Position numbers and translations under genes: made by a program. A stretch of 47,941 bases of DNA from a virus. This document shows positions 5,774 to 12,812 of this stretch, in pieces. How positions within the stretch are numbered: position 1 is the first letter of the stretch; each line of letters starts with the position of its first letter. Under the pieces are notes generated by a model. The model saw only the letters and a program-made list of their open reading frames with translations. It was not told the DNA's origin and ran no database searches. Where the stretch lies: positions 1 through 47,941 of IMG/VR virus record IMGVR_UViG_3300045747_000648; one strand, written 5' to 3'.

Positions 5774-5990
5774 CGTTCTCTCCTTCTGGTTGAGTGGTGG
5801 AGTCAAGCATCCCGCGAACCGCGGCACGCTCTCCGTGCTTCGACATCATGAACGCCCGAGCGCGGTAGACCGGCTCGGGGGCGGGCTTGAACAGGATGCA
5901 GGTGTGGCCGCTGAGCACGAGCTCGAGGTTCGTCTCTCGGCAGGTTCCCAGCTTGGTGCAGGCGAGGCACTCCCCTACCGCAGGCCTCAC
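5766..5990 (-). CDS. small Cys-cluster protein, 74 aa
   Basis: Unrecognised family with the cluster CLACTKLGTCRE followed by a Cys in GHTCILF, a likely four-Cys metal site. The C-terminus is helical (VYRARAFMMSKHGERAAVRGML). The GTG start overlaps the upstream stop (GTGA). The 3' end overlaps the next gene by 8 nt. Confidence 0.75.
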   Translation of the reverse strand: MRPAVGECLACTKLGTCRETNLELVLSGHTCILFKPAPEPVYRARAFMMSKHGERAAVRGMLDSTTQPEGENDV

Positions 5991-6325
5991 AGGAGGTCCT
6001 CGTTCACGCCGAAGCAGGCGGCGTGCTGTCCTTCGGTGCAGGGCCAGGTGGTGCAGTGCCCATCACAGCCGGGCAGCTGGCTCCTGGCGCGAGCCCAGTT
6101 CTCCTCGATGTGCTTCTGGAGCCTGAGCCGCGTCTCGGTGGTGCGAGAGACGTGGTCTGCGGTGAGGGGGATCCTTCCTGCCAGGATCCCCTCGAGGACG
6201 TCACGGGGAAGTCCCTTGCGGACTCTTCCGATGCCGCACCTCTTGATCATCTCGAGCAGCTCGGTCTCGTTGTAGGCGCGCATCTTCTCGCAGTCCTCGA
6301 CGATGAGCTGGTCAATCATCGACAT
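5987..6325 (-). CDS. hypothetical protein with Cys-rich C-terminus, about 112 aa
   Basis: Mostly helical, containing ETELLEMIKRCGIGRVRKGLPRD (split here only for description: a helix, then a basic turn), a dimerising-looking helix around TETRLRLQKHIEENWARA, and a Cys-rich tail CDGHCTTWPC...AACFG. The start chosen is the ATG at 6325, with AGAGG 6 nt upstream; ATG 6331 or 6319 are alternatives. It overlaps the upstream gene end by 14 nt. Confidence 0.72.
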   Translation of the reverse strand: MSMIDQLIVEDCEKMRAYNETELLEMIKRCGIGRVRKGLPRDVLEGILAGRIPLTADHVSRTTETRLRLQKHIEENWARARSQLPGCDGHCTTWPCTEGQHAACFGVNEDLL

Positions 6326-6782
6326 CTTCATCCTCTCTTGTCGTGAAGCGACGCCACCTTCCATACCACCCGGCACTGACCTTGTTGGCTCCGATGTCGA
6401 TGAGGACTTCGGAGGAGGGGCAGCTGGGGCAGAACGGGAAGGGCTTCGTTGAACAGAGGGCTCTCTCCACGGGCATGTAGTACTCGGGAGGGTACCCTCT
6501 CATTCGGTCTGTATCTGCCCGCCAGCGCGGGCAAGCTAGCAGTTCGTACGGGTCCAGAGGCTGAGACTTGAAGACTAAGGTGAACGTCGAATGCAGGCAG
6601 GTAGGGCAGGCCGGGTACGGTCTCGTGAGGCAGACCGCTCGGTGCTGCACCTGCGTGACCGTGGGGTCGTAGGGGTCGGGACGGCACGAGACGTTGATGC
6701 CGTTTCCCAGGACCCCTGTGTCCCTCTGACGCTCCCTCGTCTCCTCGTCACTCTCTGGCAGCAGAGTGTCGGGATCGATCAC
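6312..6782 (-). CDS. protein with repeated CxxC motifs, 156 aa
   Basis: Two similar halves each carry a phrase of the form R/C-x-T-(R/K)-P-(Y/F)-P-x-CP-x-CxxS (LTRPYPACPTCLHS and STKPFPFCPSCPSS), so the protein is probably an internal duplication built around two zinc-binding knuckles. Start is GTG with AGGAGA upstream. No function known. Confidence 0.75.
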   Translation of the reverse strand: MIDPDTLLPESDEETRERQRDTGVLGNGINVSCRPDPYDPTVTQVQHRAVCLTRPYPACPTCLHSTFTLVFKSQPLDPYELLACPRWRADTDRMRGYPPEYYMPVERALCSTKPFPFCPSCPSSEVLIDIGANKVSAGWYGRWRRFTTREDEDVDD

Positions 6783-6794
6783 ATGAGGGCTCTC

Positions 6795-7238
6795 CTAGAA
6801 GCCGAAGTCGAGCGGGTCGACTTCTTGAACGTAGACTTCCACCCGAGCGTTCTCGGGAATGGGGTCATGATGCTTCTCTTGGCTGCCTGCGAAGAAGCGC
6901 GAGTCGTCGATGTCGATGGCGTCGCGCACACAGTCCGTCAAGAGCTTGATTCGGTTGTCGAGGTCGATTCTCTTATACCGCTCTTTCGCTCTTCTTGAGG
7001 GAGCGACCTCGGGGTTGTTCCAGGACATGTTCAGGAGGTCCATGTAGAACCGGAGGTGCACCGCGTAGATGCCCCCTCTGTTCAGCCGGTTGACCTCGTG
7101 GAGGTGGTTCTGGGCGGAGTACTTGGAGAAGCTCTCGGCGAACTCACGAGCTCTCGCGGTCAGCTGCGTCCCCCGGAAGTAGATCTTGTTCGAGGTGGGA
7201 GGCAGTCCTGGGTAGACGATCTTCAGGATGGGGGACAC
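6795..7238 (-). CDS. RusA-like Holliday junction resolvase, 147 aa
   Basis: RusA-family endonucleases cut four-way DNA junctions. The match is to the family pattern: an N-terminal strand followed by PPTSNKIYFRG, a central strand HLRFYMDLLN, the acidic signature RIDLDNRIKLLTDCVRDAI, IDDSRFFAG containing the DD pair, a conserved K-H after it, and a final strand VEVYVQEV. The conserved Asp residues of the active site are present. The GTG start at 7238 has AGGAGA 6 nt upstream. Likely role: resolving recombination or replication intermediates before packaging. Confidence 0.86.
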   Translation of the reverse strand: MSPILKIVYPGLPPTSNKIYFRGTQLTARAREFAESFSKYSAQNHLHEVNRLNRGGIYAVHLRFYMDLLNMSWNNPEVAPSRRAKERYKRIDLDNRIKLLTDCVRDAIDIDDSRFFAGSQEKHHDPIPENARVEVYVQEVDPLDFGF

Positions 7239-7411
7239 TGGTTCTCCTGGGAGACCGGCGTCCCCTTCTTCAAGAGAGGCCCTGCGCACTCGGCGCAGAG
7301 GTAGAGCCGGTAGGTCTCTCTCGTGCTGTTGGGGGCGTCGCGGTAACCGGTCACCCAGATCACCGCGGGCTTGGTGGGGCGACAGGCCGCCCCGCACATG
7401 ATGTTAGGCAT
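7223..7411 (-). CDS. small zinc-finger-like protein, 62 aa
   Basis: CGAACR near the start and YLCAECAGPLLKKG later make a two-knuckle (treble-clef-like) zinc site. Function unknown. It overlaps resolvase 5' and upstream-gene 3' ends by 16 and 8 nt. The start could also be the second ATG four codons later; neither has a strong Shine-Dalgarno. Confidence 0.72.
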   Translation of the reverse strand: MPNIMCGAACRPTKPAVIWVTGYRDAPNSTRETYRLYLCAECAGPLLKKGTPVSQENQCPPS

Positions 7412-7646
7412 CGAGGGTAGCGAGCTCCTGGCGCAGACGTTCGAGGTCCTTGTAGCCAGGGATGCCCTCGAACGCCACCTTGGTGGGGGTGACCCCGTGC
7501 TGCCCGTTCATCTGGACGAAGACGTAGGTGATCCCCGCCGCTGAGGTCAGACGAACGAGCGCGTGCTTCCGCCCTTCCTGCACGAGCGAGGGGCGGAGCA
7601 CGGGCACGTACTGCGGGCCGTAGTACTTCTTCAGCCAGTCCTTCAT
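7404..7646 (-). CDS. hypothetical protein, 80 aa
   Basis: Not recognised. The core is made of short strands (HALVRLTSAAGITYVFVQMNG), the end is a helix (YKDLERLRQELATL). The ATG overlaps the stop of the upstream gene (ATGA). Confidence 0.75.
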   Translation of the reverse strand: MKDWLKKYYGPQYVPVLRPSLVQEGRKHALVRLTSAAGITYVFVQMNGQHGVTPTKVAFEGIPGYKDLERLRQELATLDA

Positions 7647-7858
7647 CTCTTGATCCCCAATCCGAGGGTTTCGGCAGCCGCTCTCACGGCGCCCTTGTCA
7701 GGCCAGTTGGCTTCAACGTACCGCAGGGCGTCCTCTTCCGTCATCGGCTCTTTCCTCTGGAGCGTGATGAGCTCCCGAGCATGCCGGGTCAGGGAGTCCA
7801 CCTCGTAGAGCCGAAGTTCCTTGCCGTCGGAGGTGAGGGTCCACACGGTCTGCTTCAT
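7643..7858 (-). CDS. hypothetical protein, 71 aa
   Basis: Begins with a beta hairpin (TVWTLTSDGKELRLYEV) followed by helices rich in charged residues. Unknown family. The ATG at 7858 was chosen because it overlaps the kinase stop in ATGA, as at most junctions here; an in-frame start 8 codons earlier is less likely. Confidence 0.75.
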   Translation of the reverse strand: MKQTVWTLTSDGKELRLYEVDSLTRHARELITLQRKEPMTEEDALRYVEANWPDKGAVRAAAETLGLGIKR

Positions 7859-8571
7859 CCGACAGACTCTACCCGCTCCCACGGCCAGTGGGGACGGATC
7901 TTGCGCATCAAGCTGTCGATGGCCGGGTAGTAGTAGAGAAGGCCGGCAGGGTTCTCGATGACGTAGTCGAAGTAGGAGTCGGAGACCTCCTTCTGCTCTG
8001 CCTCCGACGCGTGGCCAGCGATGCCCACACCGCCCTCATAGCCCTCGCGCTTGATGCGGATGAGGATGCCGCCAGCCTTCCTCACCGCTTCGAACTCGTT
8101 CTTGAAGCGCAGGTCCGAGAAGACAACCCCACCGATGAGGCCCTGGTCCTTCTCATGCTCTACGAGGCCTTCCTTCTCGGTGTATGTGCAGTAGCCCGTC
8201 TGGTTGAGCTCCTTGGCAATGCGGATGCCATACTCGATCCAGACGTCCTCGTAGCAGTTGCGCCCCCACTCCGTGCCCAAGGTCTGGAGCGCATAGCGAG
8301 GGGTGAGGAGGTCGTGCATGACGATCTTCAGCTCGGGATCAGACCCGACCTCGCGGGAGTTGCGCTGATAGCGGATGTCCCCGTGATCTCGCATTCCTCC
8401 GTAGAGCTGCTCGTCGGAGAAGCTGAAGATCTCCCGGCAGAACCGCTTCATCGGATCAGCGAGGCCGACTCGAATGAAGCGGTAGTTCTTCACGATGTGG
8501 TCGGCGAAGGTGTCCTTGCCGACTCTGGCCTGACCCGCCAGGCCGATGATGAGACCTCTGCTGTCGCTCAA
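7855..8571 (-). CDS. deoxynucleoside monophosphate kinase-like protein, 238 aa
   Basis: A P-loop kinase of the phage dNMP kinase type, which phosphorylates dNMPs for DNA synthesis. The Walker A GQARVGKDT lies at residues 13-21. It is followed by the LADPMKRFCREIF segment, a nucleotide-binding region typical of the family, the ALQTLGTEWGR motif around the middle, and DLRFKNEFEAVRKAGG near the end. The likely start is TTG at 8571, overlapping the upstream TGA and preceded by AAAGGA; no ATG or GTG fits. The enzyme belongs with the MazG-like and deoxyribosyltransferase-like genes in nucleotide metabolism. Confidence 0.84.
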   Translation of the reverse strand: MSDSRGLIIGLAGQARVGKDTFADHIVKNYRFIRVGLADPMKRFCREIFSFSDEQLYGGMRDHGDIRYQRNSREVGSDPELKIVMHDLLTPRYALQTLGTEWGRNCYEDVWIEYGIRIAKELNQTGYCTYTEKEGLVEHEKDQGLIGGVVFSDLRFKNEFEAVRKAGGILIRIKREGYEGGVGIAGHASEAEQKEVSDSYFDYVIENPAGLLYYYPAIDSLMRKIRPHWPWERVESVG

Positions 8572-8903
8572 GCTGTCATCCTTTGTGGACCTGACTTGGC
8601 CCACGCGGTGGTCTGGTTGTTGGGGGAGTAGGAGAGCCTGACGCGGCTCCCCTCCTGGATGCAGTTCCAGTCCCCGTGCATGAGGCCCTGGCGGTAGATC
8701 TTCTCGAGCTCCACCACCTGGTAGGAGACGAACTTCTTCGTGTCTGAAGAGGCGCCTTGGAGGTTGTCCCAGGCGCTCTCCAGGTCGGAGTCGGAGAGGT
8801 CCCGCATGATGCGGTGGGGGTCGATGGGCGTATCCGACCCGACCAGCTCCCACTCGATGATCTTCGACAACTGGTCCTGTCCCCGGCTGCTCACGTCGCC
8901 CAT
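8568..8903 (-). CDS. hypothetical protein, 111 aa
   Basis: Acidic and helical, with PHRIMRDLSDSDLESAWDNL and a central helix KKFVSYQVVELEKIYRQGL. Family unknown. ATG preceded by GGGGG. The stop overlaps the kinase TTG start, suggesting coupled translation. Confidence 0.75.
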   Translation of the reverse strand: MGDVSSRGQDQLSKIIEWELVGSDTPIDPHRIMRDLSDSDLESAWDNLQGASSDTKKFVSYQVVELEKIYRQGLMHGDWNCIQEGSRVRLSYSPNNQTTAWAKSGPQRMTA

Positions 8904-8911
8904 GGTTCCCC

Positions 8912-9508
8912 CTACGGCTGCGGCCTGCGCACGAACTGACGACCATGCACAGGAGTGCCGGCGACGTTGATCTCGCGCCGGTTGCGGTTCACTTCCTGAC
9001 CACGCTGCGTGATGCGCCGGGAGATGGTGTCCCAGTCCTTCTGCGCCTTGTCTCTCTCGCCCCTCACCACGGACCAGACGGTGAAGTGGTAGAGCTCCTG
9101 GTAGCTGGCCTCGACCACACGAGGATCGACCTCGACCTGGTCGTTCTTGTCGGAGTCGGTCAGCTTCTTCCCGTCGCTGTCGACGCGAAGGGTCAGGCGG
9201 ACGCGGGCCATGACCTTGCCGAGGTGGACCTCAGCCTGCTTCTTGTAGGCCGCGGCCAGCGTGAGCTCGGTGTCGAGGTAGCCACACCACCGAGACAGGT
9301 TGTTCAGCAAGTCGCCGAGGGCAGTGTCGTCCAGCGACGACAGATCGGCGGGCAGCTCCCCAGTCACGCCCTGGGGCCTTCCAGCGTGGATGATCCCCTT
9401 CTTCGCCACAGACTCGAGACCGTCCTTCACGGCGAGGGTCATACTCTCGTCGATGGTCTCGAAGGACTCAGGAGGAAGGAGATCGAGTCTTCCAAGGATA
9501 CCTGGCAT
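8912..9508 (-). CDS. hypothetical coiled-coil protein, 198 aa
   Basis: The central part ALGDLLNNLSRWCGYLDTEL and the long helix after it predict a coiled coil. The last 25 residues are basic with Asn/Arg (RGQEVNRNRREIN). The start at ATG 9508 has GGAGGTGAC immediately upstream. It lies directly after the Cas4-like nuclease gene, so a role in recombination is possible by position only. Confidence 0.78.
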   Translation of the reverse strand: MPGILGRLDLLPPESFETIDESMTLAVKDGLESVAKKGIIHAGRPQGVTGELPADLSSLDDTALGDLLNNLSRWCGYLDTELTLAAAYKKQAEVHLGKVMARVRLTLRVDSDGKKLTDSDKNDQVEVDPRVVEASYQELYHFTVWSVVRGERDKAQKDWDTISRRITQRGQEVNRNRREINVAGTPVHGRQFVRRPQP

Positions 9509-9509
9509 G

Positions 9510-10379
9510 TCACCTCCGCTTGGTGCGTTGAGCCTGGAAGGCCTTGTAGGCCTCACAGGAGAATGCGAACCCGCACTCCTCGCACCCGTAGCCCGTCGTC
9601 GCCGGCGGCTCCTGCTGCCGGGAGTAGTGGTCGACGAGCACGCGGGCCTTCGACTCCATGCCGCCCCAGATGATGGGGTCGAACTCGACAGGGAAGTCAG
9701 CGAGGTTGGAGTCGTTCTTGGAGAGGTAGAGGAAGACGACGACGGGCCTGTTGAGGACCGCCGAGTAGACCGTCGCCTGCTGCTTGTGCTCCGGCTTGGG
9801 GCGAGTGAGCTTGGCGAAGTTGTTGCTGTTCATCGTCTTGTACTCGTGAACGACCCCCACCTCGTAGATGGGCGCATTGGGGATGTCGTCGACGATCATG
9901 ATGCATTCGGCGTCGGCGGACCCCTCGATCATGAGCTCAGTCGCGAGCGGGTGGGAACCTTCCGTCATCCGGACTTCTGGGACGTACTGCGCCCCCCAGG
10001 CCCCATCCAAGCCGTAGTTCTGGAACATGCCGTGGACGGCGTGGCCCAGGTCGAAGATGAGGAGCAGGCGGTTGTTGTGCTTCTCATGCTCCTCCTTCCC
10101 CTCCATCTGCCAGTAGATCTTGAGGAGGCAGGAGTTGATGATCTGCGAGGGGTGGAGCCCGGCGTGGCGGGGCGTCTTCAGCACCCAGCCCTTCTTGTCG
10201 CACTTGTTGCAGGGCACCCACTTCCCCTCGTCGGGGATGGGCGGCCGGTTCTTCTTGTTCTGGAGGTAGCGGTAGAGCCGGTCCTTCACCTTCAGGTTCT
10301 GGAGGATGAGGGAGCGGATCTCGGGGCTGATCTGCACCCACTGGTCGATGGTGTGCAGCTGCACGACGGGGCGGGTCAC
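9510..10379 (-). CDS. Cas4-like PD-(D/E)XK exonuclease with Fe-S cysteines, 289 aa
   Basis: Cas4 and AddB/RecB-type nucleases are single-strand exonucleases with a 4Fe-4S cluster. Seen here: motif I GHAVHGMF (residues 112-119), Asp156 in SADAEC, the Glu-Tyr-Lys triad at 179-181, and a Q-x3-Y motif (Q201, Y205). The C-terminal cysteines C266, C269 and C275 plus an earlier C84 could bind the cluster. An extra CxxC at 57-60 may be a separate zinc site. The GTG at 10379 overlaps the upstream stop and has GGGAG upstream. It probably processes DNA ends for RecA-mediated recombination. No CRISPR array is seen. Confidence 0.85.
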   Translation of the reverse strand: MTRPVVQLHTIDQWVQISPEIRSLILQNLKVKDRLYRYLQNKKNRPPIPDEGKWVPCNKCDKKGWVLKTPRHAGLHPSQIINSCLLKIYWQMEGKEEHEKHNNRLLLIFDLGHAVHGMFQNYGLDGAWGAQYVPEVRMTEGSHPLATELMIEGSADAECIMIVDDIPNAPIYEVGVVHEYKTMNSNNFAKLTRPKPEHKQQATVYSAVLNRPVVVFLYLSKNDSNLADFPVEFDPIIWGGMESKARVLVDHYSRQQEPPATTGYGCEECGFAFSCEAYKAFQAQRTKRR

Positions 10380-10720
10380 GACTTGCTCCCGCTCTGGAAC
10401 ATCCGCAGCTGGAGGTAGTCGCTCCAGCCAAGGACGGCCAGCTTGGTGTTGAAGCCAGCTGGCCCCTGGAACTCGATCTGCATGACGGGACTCTCGCCCC
10501 CTTCGCGTGCCTCGAGGCAGATCTTCTGCCACTCGCGGAGCTTCAACGAGTACGAGCCGAAGACGGTGGTCTTGCACTCGGCCCTGACGTCGAGCGGGAC
10601 ACGGACATCGCTCTTGGCGAAGCCCGTTGCCCCACTGCCCTTCTGTACGCGGCCGCCGAGATCCTTGGCGGTGCGGCGCTCCTGAGCCTGGCTGCGTCGC
10701 TGATGGATAGTGCGGGCCAT
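10376..10720 (-). CDS. small PD-(D/E)XK endonuclease-like protein, 114 aa
   Basis: The pattern AKDLGGRVQKGSGATGFAKSD, then VRAECKTT, then LREWQKICLEA and VMQIEF matches small resolvase-like nucleases: Gly-rich loop, Asp, E-C-K catalytic triad, helix, strand. It may act as a Holliday junction or structure-specific nuclease. The start at ATG 10720 is chosen by where similarity begins; the Shine-Dalgarno is weak. The stop overlaps the Cas4-like gene. Confidence 0.72.
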   Translation of the reverse strand: MARTIHQRRSQAQERRTAKDLGGRVQKGSGATGFAKSDVRVPLDVRAECKTTVFGSYSLKLREWQKICLEAREGGESPVMQIEFQGPAGFNTKLAVLGWSDYLQLRMFQSGSKS

Positions 10721-10766
10721 GGTGAGAGGGAAGAGCTGGGCCGTGTGTCCCTTAGCTCCGTTAACC

Positions 10767-10780
10767 GGGTGCGCGCACCC
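10767..10780 (-). other. GC-rich palindrome in the leader of the nuclease pair
   Basis: GGGTGCGCGCACCC is a perfect 14-nt palindrome, 47 nt before ATG 10720. A second inverted repeat, GAGCTGGG / CCCAGCTC, encloses it (10733-10788). This 77-nt gap could fold into a terminator for the histone-like gene or a leader structure limiting nuclease expression. Confidence 0.4.
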
Positions 10781-10797
10781 AGCTCTCCCCAAGCTCT

Positions 10798-10983
10798 CTA
10801 GAGGTCCGTGGGCCTGACCGTCTTGCGGTCGTTGCCCTTGGCGCGCTCGACGGCGTGCGTGAGGAGCACCTCGACGGCCGCGTTGACGGCGTCGATGAGG
10901 CCCCCATCGCAGCGCAGGTCCTCCCCGCCCTTGGCCCTGATGAACTCCTTGACCCGCGTCTCGATGACGATGCTGGAAGCCAT
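10798..10983 (-). CDS. histone-fold-like small protein, 61 aa
   Basis: The arrangement fits a minimal histone fold: a short helix (ETRVKEFIRAKGG), a loop, a long central helix (LIDAVNAAVEVLLTHAVERA), and the ending NDRKTVRPTDL. The last segment corresponds to the conserved archaeal and bacterial histone pattern A-x-x-x-x-RKTV-x-x-DI, with Arg, Thr and Asp in place. Length is just under the 65-70 residues of typical single histones, so the C-terminal helix is cut short. ATG with AGGA upstream. It lies between recA-like and nuclease genes; DNA binding or compaction is inferred. Confidence 0.68.
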   Translation of the reverse strand: MASSIVIETRVKEFIRAKGGEDLRCDGGLIDAVNAAVEVLLTHAVERAKGNDRKTVRPTDL

Positions 10984-10987
10984 AGTG

Positions 10988-12340
10988 CTAGTCCTCTCCT
11001 TCGAACATGGTTGCGTAGTTGACGTTGATGTCCGCCCTCTGGAGGCAGACGGTGCGGATGTAGTTCATGTAGCTGTTCGGGTCACCAGCCTCCGCTCTGG
11101 CGAGAACGTCCTCCTCCAACATCATGGCGAACTTGCCCTTGCTGTTCGCCTTCAGCAGCTCCTCGCCGTTCGGGCCGACGAGCGTGTGCCACGAGCCACT
11201 CACCTGAACGATGCCGTACGTCGATCCCACCGTGGCATAGTCGAGGTAGAAGTTGGCGTTGTTGACCGGGATGATGGGCTCGGAGGGGTGGTTGCGCTCC
11301 TTGTGGAACTGGTAGATGTAGCGGCCCCGCTCCCCCTCGTGGATGCCTGCCTTCCCCTTCTTGATCTCCCAGTTGACGTCCTTGCCCCAGACGTCCTTCG
11401 CCTGCTGCTGGCCGATGGCGCTGGGGAACATCATCTCCTTGCCGTGGGCGGCGCCGGAGGTGACGAACAGGTCCACGAACTTCGCGTGCTCGAGCGCGTT
11501 GCCGCCCGAAGACTTGTAGGCCTTGTTGGGGTTCTTGATGTCGTCCCGGATCTGGTTGATGCCGATGACGCAGGTGTCGCGGGACTCCCCCTCGCTGGTC
11601 CTCATGGTGAGGAGGGCGTTCAGCTTGTGGAGGAACTGGGTGTTGGGCCCAGCTGTGCCGGCGTAGGTCTTCTCCCGCAGCGACTCCGACTCCGCCTCGG
11701 CGCCCGACATGATGGAGCCGAAGGAGTTGATGACGACCAGGTGGTACACCCGGCTCTCGATGCCGCGGAGGATGATGTCGTAGAGGTCCTCGACCGCGTA
11801 GCCGTGAGCCTCGTGGATCTCGCCGATGGAGTGCTTGAGCTGGGCCCGGTACTCCTTCGTGAACGGAGGACGTCCGTTGGCAACGTTGGCACGGTCGAGC
11901 GTCTCGATGTCCCCGTCAGAGAGCGCCACGGCGCAGCCCACCTTCTGGGCCTGCGTGCGGTCGGCACGCATCTCGGTCTGCGCGAGGAGGACGTGGAGCT
12001 TCTTCCCCAGGATTCCCTGCAACTGGCGGATGGTCTGCCAGACGAGGTAGTCCTTGCCGGCGTTCTTGGGGCCGATGACCTGGGAGATGGCCCCAGCGGG
12101 CCAGCCTCCCCCCAGCTTGATGTCGAGGGAGAGGATGCCGGTTGGCAGCCTCTTCGTGTAGTACGGCAGCGAGTAGTCGCTGGCGAGGCAGAGCTCGGCG
12201 CGACCGTCCATCTTGTCGTCCACGTACTCGAGCAGGGCCGCGGCACGGCTGGCCCTGCTCGCGGTCGGCTCCTTCTGCTTGGTTGCCCGGACCTTCGCCT
12301 TGGGCAAAGACTTCTCCGCACCCTTCTTCTTCGGGGGCAT
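10988..12340 (-). CDS. RecA-like recombinase, 450 aa
   Basis: A RecA/UvsX-type strand-exchange ATPase. Walker A is GPKNAGKD at 90-97, where Thr/Ser after Lys is replaced by Asp. The Walker B strand is HLVVINSFGSIMSG, with Asn in the usual Asp place. Then come a disordered loop region (SLREKTYAGTAGPN) and INQIRDDI, equivalent to the RecA stretch with the loop-2 sensor. The N-terminal 30 residues are Lys-rich and probably mobile. ATG with AGGAGAG upstream. It is longer than bacterial RecA (about 350). Partners would be the Cas4-like nuclease and UvsW-like helicase in the same block. Confidence 0.88.
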   Translation of the reverse strand: MPPKKKGAEKSLPKAKVRATKQKEPTASRASRAAALLEYVDDKMDGRAELCLASDYSLPYYTKRLPTGILSLDIKLGGGWPAGAISQVIGPKNAGKDYLVWQTIRQLQGILGKKLHVLLAQTEMRADRTQAQKVGCAVALSDGDIETLDRANVANGRPPFTKEYRAQLKHSIGEIHEAHGYAVEDLYDIILRGIESRVYHLVVINSFGSIMSGAEAESESLREKTYAGTAGPNTQFLHKLNALLTMRTSEGESRDTCVIGINQIRDDIKNPNKAYKSSGGNALEHAKFVDLFVTSGAAHGKEMMFPSAIGQQQAKDVWGKDVNWEIKKGKAGIHEGERGRYIYQFHKERNHPSEPIIPVNNANFYLDYATVGSTYGIVQVSGSWHTLVGPNGEELLKANSKGKFAMMLEEDVLARAEAGDPNSYMNYIRTVCLQRADINVNYATMFEGED

Positions 12341-12360
12341 CTACTCTCCTGGGTTGGGGG

Positions 12361-12540
12361 TTACGGCTTCTTCTCGAAGGACTCCTCGACGATCTTCTCG
12401 AAGGGCGCCGTTCCGCAGTTCGGGCAGTGAGGGAACCCATCGTTCATGTGCTCGACGGTCCGACCACACTTCGGGCACGTGTTGTCGGTGCCCGCCGTCT
12501 TCGTCTTCTCGTCGTCCAACACCACCGCGTACTTGTCCAT
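12361..12540 (-). CDS. zinc-ribbon protein, 59 aa
   Basis: The frame from ATG 12540 to TAA 12361 encodes MDKYAVVLDDEKTK, then CPKCGRTVEH and CPNCGTAPFEK. These two CPxCG knuckles, 17 residues apart, make a classic zinc ribbon. GAGGTG precedes the ATG. It sits between the HU-like and RecA-like genes and is short enough to be missed by length filters. Such ribbons often bind nucleic acid or polymerases; its role is unknown. Confidence 0.8.
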   Translation of the reverse strand: MDKYAVVLDDEKTKTAGTDNTCPKCGRTVEHMNDGFPHCPNCGTAPFEKIVEESFEKKP

Positions 12541-12543
12541 GGG

Positions 12544-12792
12544 TCACCTCAGGCTGCGACTCTGACGGAAGCGGATCTTACGACGGAGGGCTGACTTCTT
12601 GCCCTCCCCGAACAGCTCCTTCGGCTTCAGGTCGACGTGGTAGAAGGCACCAAAGCCAGGGAGAGTAACAGACTCCCCAGCTCTGATGGCCTCGATGATG
12701 CTGACGGGAAGCACCTCGAGGACGGCAGCAACGATCCGCCTCGGGAGCTTCGTCCTCTTCCCGATGTCTACGACCAGCTCTGACCGGGTCAT
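12544..12792 (-). CDS. HU/IHF-family DNA-binding protein, 82 aa
   Basis: N-terminal helices MTRSELVVDIGKRTKLPRRI and VLEVLPVSIIEAIRAGE, then the hallmark VTLPGFGAFYH (HU has GFGxF). The beta-arm region is altered: the usual GRNP tip is replaced by LFGEGKKS, and the end is strongly basic (RRKIRFRQSRSLR). It would dimerise and bend DNA. Start ATG 12792 is preceded by GAGGGAG; a GTG two codons earlier lies inside the GTGTACA palindrome. Its presence beside a histone-fold-like gene gives the phage two different architectural proteins. Confidence 0.88.
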   Translation of the reverse strand: MTRSELVVDIGKRTKLPRRIVAAVLEVLPVSIIEAIRAGESVTLPGFGAFYHVDLKPKELFGEGKKSALRRKIRFRQSRSLR

Positions 12793-12812
12793 GTACACTC
12801 CCTCGTGTACAC
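12793..12812. promoter_or_regulatory. TGTACAC/GTGTACA dyad upstream of the HU-like gene
   Basis: TGTACAC, 6 bases, GTGTACA: a 7-bp perfect inverted repeat that covers the Shine-Dalgarno of the HU-like gene and touches the polymerase stop at 12812. Related GTGTA/TACAC palindromes occur at 19399-19410 and 46695-46702. It could be a repressor operator, or an RNA hairpin hiding the ribosome-binding site. Confidence 0.4.

Noticed and set aside
9510-10379. Phage-borne CRISPR adaptation system
   Set aside because: The Cas4-like nuclease stands alone beside recA and resolvase genes, the common setting of phage Cas4 homologues.
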